DNA of 64,000 nucleotides, taken from the NCBI RefSeq assembly GCF_036324505.1, contig NC_086368.1, positions 18,217,878 to 18,281,877 on the forward strand, written 5' to 3'. The translations under genes and the position numbers were made by a program. Origin of the DNA: Eleginops maclovinus (taxonomy: Eukaryota; Chordata; Actinopteri; Perciformes; Eleginopidae). Of the stretch, positions 1 to 22,990 are shown one piece after another. The notes beneath the pieces are model-generated. The model was not told where the DNA came from and did not search any database. It saw nothing but the letters and a program-made list of their open reading frames with translations. Each line of letters opens with the position of its first letter. Within the stretch, counting starts at the first letter, position 1.

Positions 1-1436
1 AATGCAATTCCTTTCTTCAATATCCTACCTTAACGTTTGGTATTAAATCGCCATGTTTCATAATTTCCCCCACCGGCTACGTTGAGCTAGCGTTAGCTGT
101 TTTGGTCGATGAGGAGATCAGCTGATCTGACAGACGGCAGTGAGACGTTAAAGCAAAACGTTGTCATCATTTTTTGGAATTTTATTCTAAATAATAATCT
201 GATTCAAATTGTAATCTATTTCGTCATGTGGAACAATGTTCAGTTAAGGGACATGTTACATTTTGCTCCCTTCTTTAAAAATGTTTTTCTTTTTGTGTCT
301 TTGTATGCACTATTTACAGGGAAATCTCTCTTGGCAATAAAACCGATCGGATTCTGATAAAATTTGCTATTTTAGTTTTACTAGTTTAATTTTTGAAGAA
401 ATACAAAAACTTTTTTTTAACTTGGAAACTCTTTACTGAACGCAGATTTGTCACGACATTTTGATTTGTTTCTTCAACATGTAAATATGTGCAAAGACGG
501 ATATAATGATAGTGAACTAAATAACAGAAGACAAACATTTTCTAGAAGGACAGAAAAAAAAAAACAAAGACATTGGGAAAGACAAACCAGTGAAACACAT
601 GTATACCAATGTTCATTCAGGATTCCAGTCAACCAGATTGATACCACTCTCTCCGACATGCATAGCTTCATACAAATGTCCATACATCAGTCAAACTCAC
701 AATTTGACATTAAAATAAAAAATAGAGTTGCACCCATCAGGGGTGTCGAGAGGACATGGCAGATTATTGAGCCTGGGTCAAATGAAAATCCAAATACCTT
801 TCAGCAAAAAATGTGTATTTAACTTTTTAACTGGATAAATTAAACATGTCAAAATGGACGTTAAGAGGTATGATTCACATGTTATAGGGGCCTGCTTGAG
901 TTTATCTAAACTTAAAACTATGTTGAGACATGTGACAAATATGTGAAAAATAAAAAGGAATGCAACTTCCAGATGTTGGATAATCAGATCAATTACAGCA
1001 CTAGTTCTTGACTACAGCACTGCGCCTACAAATGTATAATCAATTCGATTTCTTATACTTAATGATGCTTAAAATATATTTGACATTTTCTTTAAAGTTA
1101 AAGTGACACAGCTGAGGTACACAGGATAATCAGATTTTCCCCAATAGCAAAAGACATGACTGGAAACAACCACTGTCTCATCTGCCAATAATCACTTCTC
1201 TCAACTCATTCTCTCAGGCACATCAGGCTCTCCAGGTGTAAGGCACTTCTCATCTCTCGCATCACTTCACACGCACATTCGCGCTAGCTCTCTCTCAGTC
1301 TTGCGCCCTGTCTCACTCTCTCGTTCACCCAAGAGGTGTATTGAGTTGTATTATCTGGGATCTTTGGATGCAGCGATGACTGGTCATCTATAGGCCAGCC
1401 AAGTGGTGCATGTTAAACCCCGAGCACAGAGTCGTC
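1..1436. other. Intergenic, 3' flank of rassf1
   Basis: This AT-rich stretch lies beyond the rassf1 stop codon and contains the rassf1 3' UTR (its end is not determined). Only short open frames are present and none resembles a known protein. I see no RNA gene or mobile element here. Confidence 0.5.
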
Positions 1437-4400
1437 TCAACCGGGAGTCGAACCAGCCAAAGCGTCCTGCATCTTAGTGCGGGCCAGAGCGTATCGCTGC
1501 ACTATCTGCTTGACGTGCTCCTCCTCTTCACGCTGCAGAATACGCAGGAAGTTCTTCAACTCAGGCATAGAGAAGGCATGCCACTGTAAAGAGAGACAAA
1601 AAAGCATTAATGCCATTTATAAATTAACCACAAGGATTTAATCCCTTTAATCTCTGCTACAAAAATAAAAGGTGACAAATTCAGATTATTAAAATATATA
1701 TAATAAATTACACCCCACCCCAAGATTTTTTAAGACTGATGGGGCTTTGATGTTACACTTACATTGACTTCTCCAGTTTCATTTTCTTTCAGAACAAAGC
1801 TGAGGATTTTTTCATTGGGTCCAGCACACAGACGCAGGCGGAGGGGACACTCATTGTCAGACACCTTGCGAACATAAACTGAAAGAGGCAGATCAAAAGG
1901 CTGCATTTACTAGATAGCATTCACATTTTGATTTACAATACTTAAATACTGCAGGATATTAATGTGTAAACCTCATGAAAACGCGAGTAGTACCTTGGTC
2001 ATGACGCTCGCTTCGCTCAAAGAGAGCAAATTTGCCAGGATTGTCCACCACAGTAAACTTTTTCAACAAAGCCTCGATAACCTCCCGAGCAGAAGTGCGT
2101 GAGCTTATGTGCAGGTGCTTGGATGCATCTTTTGGCAGGTAGAAAGATGTGCGGCGTTTCACCCCAACAGCCCTCCTCGCTCCAGCATCAGAACCTCCTT
2201 TCTTTGTAGGTGGAACTGACACAGGTCGTGCCAATTTGAACTGCACTTTTATGAAGCCTGTGTAGGAACCATCCTTGTTCTGTTAAGAAAATATAAAATG
2301 TTAAAATAAAAGGAAAAATCCATTCAGAGCGAAATTCATTGATATGATGTGTCTCAACGCCCCTTACCATGTTCATGAACAGATTGCTGTTGATTTGAGC
2401 GTTGTATTCCTTCACCTTCTCCTGAAAATCTGCAGTCGTCAGCTCTTGCTTTCCCCATTCAATCTGTTCATCCTGGAGGGGACAGTGAGGAGTTACAGTG
2501 TTAAACCACCAGATGTCAGTGCTCACCACACAAACCACAACAGGAGAGAGGGAAAAACTCCAGCATTACACAATACAGGAGAACAAAACTGGACACTTAA
2601 AATGGCCATTGCACAACTGTTAAATAAAAATGTGATACACTTAAAAGATTACAGAAATTTCTGATAACTTACATAAGTGTTAACTTAAGTGTTGCTGACC
2701 ATCGTTAACATTGAAAAAGTATCTTTACAAGATGCTGATTTTGTATGAAAACAATGTATGTTTGTATGTTTTATCCAGGAATTGAGAATGGTGTTTCTGT
2801 CACATGATGCCAGGGCAGGTTATACAAAGTTTGAAGGTGTGGCTCTATTATGTAACAGCTATAGGGGTGCAATCCAAATTCAGTTTAAAACAAGTTGTTC
2901 AAAAATATTGCTGAATGTCGTTTTGAAGGGAAATAAAAAAGGTATTAATTGACTTTGTCGGGTCCCCATTATTTCTAAGAGTGAACACCAGTTGCATCAG
3001 ACTCTCAACTTCCTGTAAACGTAGCAAAGGCAAAAACGATGATGTCAGCTCAGCCCAATCTGGTTGGATTGCTCAAATTTGTTGGTCTAACAGGGCTGGA
3101 GGAAGGAGGGGTATGTTCAACTTGCAGCTGTTTTCAATGTCTGCGAACAACGGTTCTGCATTGCATTCCTCGGCTTGGTATTCATGTAAAAATAGCCTCC
3201 ACTCTCTGGCTCACACAAGGGGGATAGACAAAGCCCTCCCTTGTTTTCCAGAGACATCCTGTGAAGTCAGCTGCCTCATCAACCGCACAATCGCAGTCAT
3301 GTTTCAGTCATGCACATTTGGCCTGAGCATACATGAACGTTGTTCTGACCAATTGGTATTTCCGGTGTAGGAGGGAAATTCTATAGAATTCATGCAGCAC
3401 AAATGTATTTTCCATATTGTACTCCTGATAATTCCTTGTGGTCTATAGCAAGTTGCAAAATCCAAATAACCATATCCAGCATCTAAGGATGAATACTTAA
3501 GCCATCTTTTCCCACATATTAAAATGATCTTTTATGCATATGTGCAATTTGATTTTACAAAACAAATCATGAAAATGTATCTCATTCTACCCTCATTCAC
3601 TGACCAAGGATTGTCTACTGTAAAAGCAACCACAGTTGCAAGCTGTTAAAGGGATGAGTAGCTTTTAAATTAACATCAAGTAGAAAAAGATCAATAGGAG
3701 CAATCCTTAGGCAGATTGAAAGGCTGTGGAGTTAATATACTGCTGTTAAGAAGTCAATAAATCAATTAGGGCCATGTTGAGCCTTCCCATATGGTAACAG
3801 TAGGAGGAAAAGCACGCACAAACTGTCTCTACATGCCTCACGAAAGGAGTGTCATCTCAAAAACAGTTATCAGTGCCAACAACATTAATAAAAAACATGG
3901 CTTCTGCACAGGAACAGAAAATGGTGAATTTTACTAAGTTTTGCATTAAACAACATCTGTTCCTCAATAAAGGGAGCGGATAGTGGGTGCGGGTGACACA
4001 AATCCAAAACAATACATGACTCATGTAGTTGAGAAATAAGTATGAAAAACCTGAATAGTCGATGAATGGTGGGTGTTAGGCTGGAAACCTGAGAAGCCGG
4101 TGTGCGTCACTAAACATGACATTTGGGTTGTTCTCAGTATGAGTTCAGATGTGGGTCTGTGCATCACAGAACTGAATGCAATAATAGTTTGTGGGGGGGT
4201 TTTTTGGGCATTTTTACGCTCAACCCCAGCTTCTTTTTCCTTCTTCCCAGTGCTAACATAATATAGCCTCCCACAATACAAGACTTCCCCAAAACTGGAG
4301 AAACCAGAACTCCACCCTAAGCAAGCATCATGTCTGCTGATATGCCCTTTAGCAAAACAAAGTGGCATTTATATGCAGTCTATCGATTCAGTTATACATT

Positions 4401-7400
4401 TAAAGAAACAAAAAGGTGCTAGAAAGAGAGAATACATTCTTAAATAAAGCGAGAATAGATATGGGGAACCACCCATCACCCCGGTCTCACTTCCTCTTTA
4501 ACATTAAGAACATTACTTTTCATTCAAGCCGAAACGTTTTTTTATTGTATACCTTTATCTATTTCTCACCTGCTTTACTTTAGCAGTGACGTTAGCTTTC
4601 CGGGTTTTAGGGAAGAAGGATGTCTTCGCGGTGAAGTACTGCTCAAACTCGGAGTCGGGCTCCTCGTCGCTGCAGTAGCCGCTGCTGGTGGAGCTGCCCC
4701 AGGTCCACTCGAAGGAGGGGGATTTCTCCGTGTCGCTAGCCGCGCTTGTCATGCTGACTACCGGTACAACTATTAAAGATACGACTAAGTTATAGTGGGA
4801 AATTAAATCACTTTGGTCTAAGTTAGCTCAATACAAAACCTTGGTGGAACAGAAGTCTGGCTGAAACAACGGCAATGAAGCAATAACGTATACCGTCGAC
4901 TAATCTCTCGTAGAAGGAAATCTCGCTGTAGCGTCTTGATAACAACAGACAACTCAACAAAATACTACCGACTTTTTTTTAACTCTAACTTCCACCGGGC
5001 CACGTTTCCACTGTATTAACTCTTGTCTGTGTGAAACAGGATGTGTATTCAGGCCCCCGCCCAACATGCTTCGCTTCCTTCCCCCAGCCGAGGCCCCACC
5101 CAGGTCCGTTCAGTTGAGATTGGAAAATACACAAAATCCTCTCAGCCGGTTGCGATTGGCCGGCCATGGGAAATGCCACGCCACTCGCACCCCCTTCTCT
5201 CTGCCGCACCCCTCTCCCACGCTGCTGTTACCCGCTCCCCGCTAAAATGTCATGAGATGACAGGTCAATGTGGGTCTGGTCACAAAGACAGAGACACCAT
5301 GTGAACCATATTGTTCGCATCATATGATAATTGCTGCTTTATACAGGCCTATTAATTACAGAGGTGGAAAAAGTACTCAAAGTCCCGCAATCAAAATGTC
5401 ACCCTTGTAAGTGTACAAAAGTATTAGTCTCAATGTATACTTAAAGTACCAAAAGTTAAATTACTCACAATGCAAATTGGCCCGTTTCAGAATAATATAT
5501 GTTATATATTTTGATTATAATCATTGATGCATTTACTGTTTGAGTTATCAAAGGTGCAGCTAATTTAAATTACTTTGTATACTGCAGGGTAGCTTGTGTA
5601 TTTAAAAAAATATATATTTCACAACATTAATCCAAATCTGAAAAGTAATTAAAGCTCTTTAATCAATGTAGCAGAGTAAATATACACAATTTATGTATTG
5701 GGTTAGAACAATGTAGCAAAACATGGAAATACTCATGGAAAAATTGTACTTGAGAATAGTACTAAAGCAAATCTAGTTACTTTACACAACTGAATATTTA
5801 TCTTTCACTAGCATCACATTTACATGTATAACTAAAGCCATTCCTAACTCATAATTTGGTGCATTAACAAATTCTACTAATTTGACTCTTCGTATCCCAC
5901 ACTTTTTAGTTGGAAGCTGTGAATTTATAGGTTTAATGTAGAAGATATGGCCAACATTTGAATCTTAACATTATCATCAGTGAAGCTTACAGGTGACACT
6001 GTTGATGCTTTGTCAAAGATCTATGTACAGTATACTGTATGTATTGTGTTGTAGAGCTATCTACTGAAATAAATCACAGAATAATTTATATGGGTTTGAT
6101 ATCTGCAATAGCAAACAAAATCTAACCAGCAAAGGCCAATATATCCAATATCTCTTTTAAAACACTGTATTCTACAATCACCATAATGCAATTCAGTAGG
6201 CTATGACATTATGACGATATTTAAAATGTGTTTGTGGCAGACCTGATTAAGGACATTAAGCATTGATACAAAAAAGGATCATGTACATGCATGTAGACAT
6301 GATAAGCCTCAGCTCCATCACGATTTTGTGCTACAGCAATCTTCATGTTCCATAGAATTCCAACGAATAATGCATTCAGCAACTATAGTGTACAGATTTC
6401 AAATTTAGGGAAGAGATCTCTGGTAACAGATCGGTCCTCAAAAGAAAATAGGTTTACTGAATGTATTGCATTGTAAACTCTTTTCAAACCATATAGGGTT
6501 TGATGCTATATTATGAATAAAGGTGAAGAAAGGTTTAGCTTTTTAGTGGTTATCTGGCTCTGGAAAATTATAATCAAAAATGTTGTTGAAATAGTCAAAT
6601 GAACGACATTTAAAGTTGAGATAAACTGCTATTTCCAGTAGCTATGATTTAAAAAATGATAGACAATCCTTCATTCAAGTTTAAACACTGAGACAAAAAA
6701 TGGAATTAAAACAAGGACACATCCAAATAGTGAAGACATTTATAAAATACCCTCAATATTAGATCCTCACTTGCTGAGAATTTGGTCATATCTTTATGGC
6801 TCTCAGTAAGTAATGTGTAGGCAGGAAACACTGTGGAGCCTCCTAGTGTGAAGTCCTCATATGGGGGATTCTATACCCAGAAATGCTCCAGCTTTAATTC
6901 TTACACTGTACTCTGACTGAATCATAGGTAGAGATTTGTAGTAATTTTTTCTGATTAGTTGCTTACTTTCCTTCTCTTCCTCTATTCATTTGTTTTTTTC
7001 GGGTGTAATCCGCTTCAGGGGTCAAAGGACAGAGTATGTTGCATGCTATATATATTATACACCGCTCTGGGACGTTTCTAGCTTGTGACATGGGGACTTC
7101 GCAAGAATTGATTGAGAGGTGTTTCCAATACCAATAATTATGGTTGTAGTTCTTTCCACTTACAGTAGTTAGTTTCTTCCCTGCTTTGTTAAGTCACAGT
7201 TTCTACTTTGTTAAAGGTATATGCAAAAGCACCATGAACATATCCAGCCATGTCTACATACTGTAAAAACTCTGCTGAACAGTTTTCTGAAGGATTTACA
7301 TTCCACTCATCCTTTGATAAGCAGCATGCATTTGATAGAGAGGGAATAAAACCTGTTACTAAGAGACCAAGCCCTACTACCTTGAAAAAGTACTAGTTTG

Positions 7401-9741
7401 TTGTAGCCTTGAGTCCTCTTTTTGTAAATAACACTGTGGTGCATAGAAGCACAGTAAGGAGTCTTCTGTACAGCAGCCAGGACTCTAATGTATGTCTGTT
7501 TATCTGGATAGGGTTTATTTCAGTCTTTTATTTACTTTTTATGACCCAATAAGAATGTTGGCTGATTTACACAATTTGACTTAGTTGTTGAGTTTGTTTG
7601 TTTAAATGTATCAAACAATTAGTGTTACAACAGGCTCATGGACTTTGCAAATAGATGTTTTACAACAGTTATTTAACATACTGAACCAGATATTTCAAAG
7701 GGTGGGAACTGTTACTTCCCCATATTGCAGTTTGTGGAAATGGAGATACAGTGTGTCTATATTGCTAAGTATGGTTCCCATTTTTGGTAATTTAAATGTT
7801 TTTTGTTCCCTAAAGCCGAATTAGCCAGCAGCACGTCATGTAACATGCAAAAGTAGATGCTTGTGATGGCCTCACTCATTGTCGCATTTTTAATGGTAAC
7901 CATAGTGGCACAATATGGTTATAAATGCTGAGGGTGTTCTAAAAGGAAGTAATTAGTGACTAATACCACATTTGATTGTGAGAAAGAATGAAGATAATTA
8001 AAAAAACTAAGCCAATCGTAATGCAAAGTACAAAATCCCTTACCACATTTGTGTCTGTTTCTATGGTATGCTCCACAATACATGTGTGTTCAGCCACAGA
8101 GCCTCGATCCCAGCTGCAGTCCAACCGGATCCCATCACGACAGCGGTGGTGGCATGTGAATCTACAATCTGTAATGCAGAAAATCTGAGTTAAGACAAAT
8201 ACTGCCAAACACATGAATACATATGACATCCTCAATGGTTAACAGGCATGTGATGTTATTTGAGTGTGTAATTCTCTATGGCTGATTTTCTCCGCTGGCT
8301 ATTACTAGTCACTACAGTTACCCTGCATTTTGTTGATGTTGTTGGAAATGTGTAAATTAAAATGTGGATAGTTATATTGAGAGGTGTTTACATTCATTTG
8401 GGGGCAGAATATTTCAAATCCTCTGAATTTAATGTACCTCAGTTAAATACCACCTTATTCATACAATGGTCTTAATAGTTAATACTGTTTAATTAATATA
8501 ACACATACAACTCATAAAAGTAAAGGTATACCAGATTGCATTTGTCATTTCAATATCCATTTTATGCTACAGATGTACTGATAATAGAAAAGCATATTAA
8601 ATGCAAGTACACCCTTTCAAAAAGCAAAACAAGTTGAATTCTTAATAATAATTAGACATTATTAAAAGTACAATATAATTTAATTTTAAAATGGATACTT
8701 TGGCTCTGTCAACGCAAATGTGTAATGTCTGCTCATTGACCAGGTCCTAAAATTGAAGGAAAAACCCTGCTGTATTTCTGGTGTCATATTGGTTCAAATG
8801 TTGGTGACAAATTTATAAAAACAAAAAAGCATGTAAATGCAGCGGGCAATACTGAGGTCAGCAAAAAGGATGTCCTTAAATCGTACAATACGTTTATAAT
8901 GTTATTATCATGAAAGGTCTACTGGGTGGTCTCGGTCATCAGTCTGTGTTTATGTCAACATTTCATTGTCTGTGGTTTCATATTTAGATTCCTGTAAAGA
9001 GGTATTGTTTACCTGAATGCTCTACACAAACCACAGCTACATCTCAGTGGGTTTCAGTTTATGAAAAGAAAGTCAAGGATTTTTGCAACTTATAGATGAA
9101 TCTTAAGCAAGAAGAGAATACAGGTCTGAACTTGGGTAATGATCACAATACCAAAACCACTTACATAACTGCATGCATTTTTGATACTGTTAGAAAAACT
9201 ACTAACAACATGGAAAACAAGTGTGGCAAACCAAGCAGACTAAGTAATGATTTATACAGTGTTGTTTTAGGCCTGCAATTACATTGGTGACTAGATTGTT
9301 CTCTGCATAACCAATATCTTCTCTCACTCTCAGTCTTGTGCACATTTCTGATCATGCATACTGTATGCACAGAGGAAATCACACATGCACACTCCCAGGC
9401 ACACACGCAGCCTACTCACTGACACACCGCAGGCTCTGCTTGTACAGGCCCCAGATGAAGTCTCCACACAGGTCACACCATGTGGGCTGAGCGTGGCTGC
9501 AGGGCTGGAAGTTGTGTCCCTCTCCCTTCTCTTCAATGAGATCGGGGTCCTCGGTGCTGCTCAGGACTCTGATGATGCGAGCCCGGCTCAGCAGGTCTGG
9601 GACCCTCCCCGGACTGATCCTCAGGGCGTTGGCTCTCTCCAGACGTGGAGGAAAGCAGGGTGCATGAGTGCTGTGTGTCAGCTCTATATGCTCTCTGTCA
9701 GGCCTCAGGTCACGGAGCTCAATTTGCTCCCCCCACGACAT
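1437..9741 (-). CDS. rassf1: Ras association domain family member 1, long (A-type) isoform
   Basis: RASSF1 is a non-enzymatic scaffold that binds MST1/2 kinases through its SARAH domain and associates with microtubules; it is a tumour suppressor in the Hippo and apoptosis pathways. Coding exons on the minus strand: 9741-9420, 8168-8044, 2472-2368, 2279-1994, 1878-1763, 1583-1437, giving about 366 residues (human 1A is 340). The first two exons encode a C1-type zinc finger (HNFQPCSHAQPTWCDLCGDF, then CRFTCHHRC). The shared exons carry VKEYNAQINSNLF, the Ras-association domain (RRTSFYLPKDASKHLHI, REVIEALLKKF, KFALFERSERH) and a C-terminal SARAH helix (MPELKNFLRILQREEEEHVK). All joins are GT-AG and keep frame. 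A non-coding first exon probably ends at 10320. The locus also has an internal promoter for a short isoform (4752-4570). Family identity is certain from the motifs; exact UTR limits are inferred. Confidence 0.95.
4570..4752 (-). CDS. rassf1: Alternative first coding exon of rassf1, short (C-type) isoform
   Basis: This exon starts at the ATG at 4752, encodes an acidic, serine-rich leader (FEWTWGSSTSSGYCSDEEPD, then EQYFTAKTSF) and ends at a CAG|GTGAGA donor. It joins in phase 0 to the exon at 2472-2368. The A-type exon at 8168-8044 also ends in phase 0, so both leaders fit the same body. The predicted product is about 278 residues and lacks the C1 zinc finger. The leader closely matches the human RASSF1C leader. 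An intron of about 3.3 kb separates this exon from the A-type exons, so a separate promoter upstream of 4752 is implied. Confidence 0.93.
5359..5800. repeat. Dispersed teleost repeat rich in AAGTAC/TACTT words
   Basis: The start (GAGGTGGAAAAAGTACTCAA) and the stepwise AAGTAC words match a repeat family common in fish introns. It lies upstream of the rassf1 C exon, inside the long A-isoform intron. Edges are approximate. Confidence 0.5.
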
Positions 9742-9750
9742 AGTGTCCCC

Positions 9751-9771
9751 TCAGAGCCTTGCTTCCTCCAT
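9751..9771 (-). other. Short upstream ORF in the rassf1 A leader
   Basis: The leader exon (from about 9776, after a TGTCAG acceptor) contains ATG GAG GAA GCA AGG CTC TGA. The stop lies 9 bases before the main ATG at 9741. Such a uORF could lower translation of the A isoform. Whether it is used is inference. Confidence 0.4.
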
Positions 9772-10125
9772 TATCACTGACAAGCAGAAAAACACATAAT
9801 AACACACAGGTACCTGCCAAACAATGTGGTCTCTTTCCCTATGATTTACAGAAAAGTTGAATGTTAAACTTGTGTTGTTCATTTGGTGAGGGATCAAAAT
9901 GTTTAACAAAATAATCAAATAGTGGTTTAATAAGCAGAAGCATATGGATCATGTTCTTTAAGTTGTAGTAATACTTCATTATAAGTAAACTGCACTCAAA
10001 TGATACTTTAGTAAAAGTAAATGAATAGTATACTCTGACAAGTATTATCAGCTAAATGTAGAATTAGGGTTTGTTAGGATTGGTCTTCATTATGCAGAAG
10101 TATGGCATATACATATAAATACAAA

Positions 10126-10176
10126 ATACATACATACAAACATACAAACATACATACATACATACATACATACATA
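10126..10176 (+). repeat. (TACA)n tetranucleotide repeat
   Basis: Imperfect CATA/TACA units lie in the intron between the rassf1 leader exon and its first coding exon. Confidence 0.9.
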
Positions 10177-10319
10177 AACTTTTTGTATGATGGTTTGGTA
10201 AACACGTTTCATGTCAAGTCAAACACTATTTGTAACTAGGCTAATTATATAACATGTCACATACATATACATATGACGATATAACTGAAGATAACATTAA
10301 AATATTAATTCCAACTTAC

Positions 10320-10700
10320 CAAACAGGGGGGAAAACGGCCCTGTTGCAGCCGCTTTGTCTCAGAACTTTCTTCCATGCGAAGAGAAAAAGTTTCCGCAGT
10401 AATGTGCTCAGGGTTTCCAAGTAACGGAGGTGTGCAGCCGCGGCTACTTCTCTGGAAATAATATCTCATCCCCGGCTGTTAGCTACACAGAGCAGCGCTA
10501 CTTTCACATTAACATCAGTGAAACTGCGGAGTCTAAGCACTTCTGAAGACAATTACGATCTTATGGCTGAGTTGTACAGAGAAGCAGTTTATCATGCAAA
10601 ACTGAGAGTAAGATTAGTTTGAGCTGCTCCGACATCCGGAATGGTTTCATATAGGGGGTGCTTCTGAGTCCGGAGCCCAGCTGAGACAGTGGGCGTGCAG
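10320..10700 (-). promoter_or_regulatory. rassf1: Probable rassf1 A promoter and non-coding first exon
   Basis: A strong minus-strand donor (GTAAGT directly after 10320) follows a GC- and CpG-richer block than the AT-rich surroundings, and the next exon begins at about 9776 with a pyrimidine-rich acceptor. This fits an untranslated first exon and CpG promoter for the A isoform. The transcription start cannot be placed from sequence alone. Confidence 0.5.
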
Positions 10701-11502
10701 ATCTGTGTCTCATTTACTACAGCAGTAAAACTTGTGCAGAGGTTGAAGAAGTGCTCGGATCTTTACATACTTGAGTCTAAATCTACTTTGTTACAGGTGA
10801 ATATCCTGCATATAAAATATTATATAAGTAGAAAAGTATACTAAGGATCAGACTCAAAATGTATGGGCTTTAACTAGTCACCTTACTGAGTCCAAAACAT
10901 ATGGGGGAGTAAAAAGCATGATATTTGCTTCGAATTTATATTGGTCTCAAAATTGGACTTAAGAAAGAAGTTGAGTGAATGTAATGTAAATTCCCCAACT
11001 GTAAATAAATATTATGCATAGCTACTGTATAGAAACTGCACAACTTAAAAACTAAAAATATGTATAATTCTTAAACCTACAGCTTATCCTATTAAGTACT
11101 TATTGACAGAAAGTCAACAACCTAATATTCGGTAAGGGTAAAGTCTGAACATAACTAGCCGGAAGGAGAAGGGGATCCACGGCTACGATAAATATGAGAA
11201 TTTGTACATGTTGTAGCCTACTCCTTGGGAAATTCCTACATGCTTTGTTTCTTAATATCAATGAACAAAGAGAAAAGATATAGTGTTTTTCAAACATTTT
11301 ATTTGCTTGCGGTGTATTGAAGGAAATTCACCTCTACTGTGTTGAATAACAGAATCAATGCAGAAACCTTTTCTTTTTTTTAATAGAGAATAATTGGTTA
11401 AAACAGTATGCCATAATGTAACTGGGCATGCATTTTTACCATACGGGAATGTACATTTACATTGTGTCTATATACAGATCTGTTCTCGTCAGTCTCTGTC
11501 TG
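10701..11502. other. Intergenic between rassf1 promoter and zmynd10 3' end
   Basis: Most of this stretch is AT-rich with no coding signal. The left half (about 10741-10880) resembles the teleost dispersed repeat with stepwise AAGTAC/TACTT words. A minus-strand AATAAA near 11300 could be the zmynd10 polyadenylation signal. Confidence 0.45.
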
Positions 11503-16172
<4,670 letters not shown>

Positions 16173-17093
16173 TTCTTTTGAGAAAAACTACTTAACAACC
16201 GATCAAGTAAAAAAAGAGTTGTCTCTTGAGCGAAAGATGTTGTGGATACTCTACTTCAGCAGTGGTTGTCATGGTGACCGTAAAACAAGCTTACCCAAAG
16301 CGCATTTCCTCCCTGCCGCCAGAGGGGGGCGGTGCTTCTTCAAGGATAAACAACAGCTGTCCGAGTATGAAAAGTTCACTTAAAAAATATTAGTTGACAA
16401 AAACTATTGAATGTTTTTGTTTTGAATTGTTTCCCCTTCTCTATATGTTGTTGTTGTTCTTGTACACTTTAATTTATTTTGATATCTTTTTAATAATAAG
16501 ACAAATATTTACTGCAACCTTTATGGTAAAAAAAAAAGAAAAGAAACTGGACCAAAAAAGGACTACTGATTAAATATCATTATTATTCTTATTATTAATC
16601 AAGAATCAAATAAGTAAGTGTAGGAGGGTATGAGGCAAGGTCAGTTTATAAGCTCATCATATATTTTGTAGATGAAGCATTTTATTAGTAAAAGTAGCTG
16701 TGTTTATAAAATGAATGTTGCGATATAAAACTAAAAGTAAATAAACCTGAAAATAAATGTTAACAACTTTTGATATTTTAGTATTTCTCTGGTCTCATTT
16801 TCATGGCTTCAAGAATAAATTAAATGTTCAAGGGTTTTCTCTTACTGTGAGTTAATACAATCCATCACATTTTGGTACAATATCTTTTATTAATTACAAA
16901 TTATATTTTGTACAATAGTAATAAATATTACTGTCCCTCTTAATCTGAACAGAAATGAATGTTAATTAATAATTAGGATCTTTGTTAAAAAAAACATGTT
17001 TCCTGACAAAAAAATATACAAAAAAGCTTCTTCACTTTTCCTGTTATTCACAGTCACACAAGGCATCTCTGTGCCTTTCAGTCTATGTTCATT
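16173..17093. other. zmynd10 promoter and nprl2 3' flank
   Basis: The left part (16173-16360) is the zmynd10 upstream region with an X-box-like element. The rest is AT-rich, with possible nprl2 polyadenylation signals on the minus strand (AATAAA near 16890). No coding sequence is apparent. Confidence 0.5.
16265..16278 (-). promoter_or_regulatory. RFX X-box-like element upstream of zmynd10
   Basis: Read on the minus strand the site is GTCACCATGACAAC. It matches the RFX X-box form GTNRCC-AT-RGYAAC except for one base in the second half. It lies about 93 bp upstream of the zmynd10 ATG. The neighbouring plus-strand GTAAAACA resembles a forkhead (FOXJ1-type) core. RFX and FOXJ1 factors are known drivers of motile-cilia genes, so the location is biologically sensible. 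Binding is inferred. Confidence 0.5.

Positions 17094-22990
<5,897 letters not shown>

Noticed and set aside
109..822. Two plus-strand frames in the left flank
   Set aside because: Low-complexity AT-rich translation with no domain, no splice context and no conserved motif.
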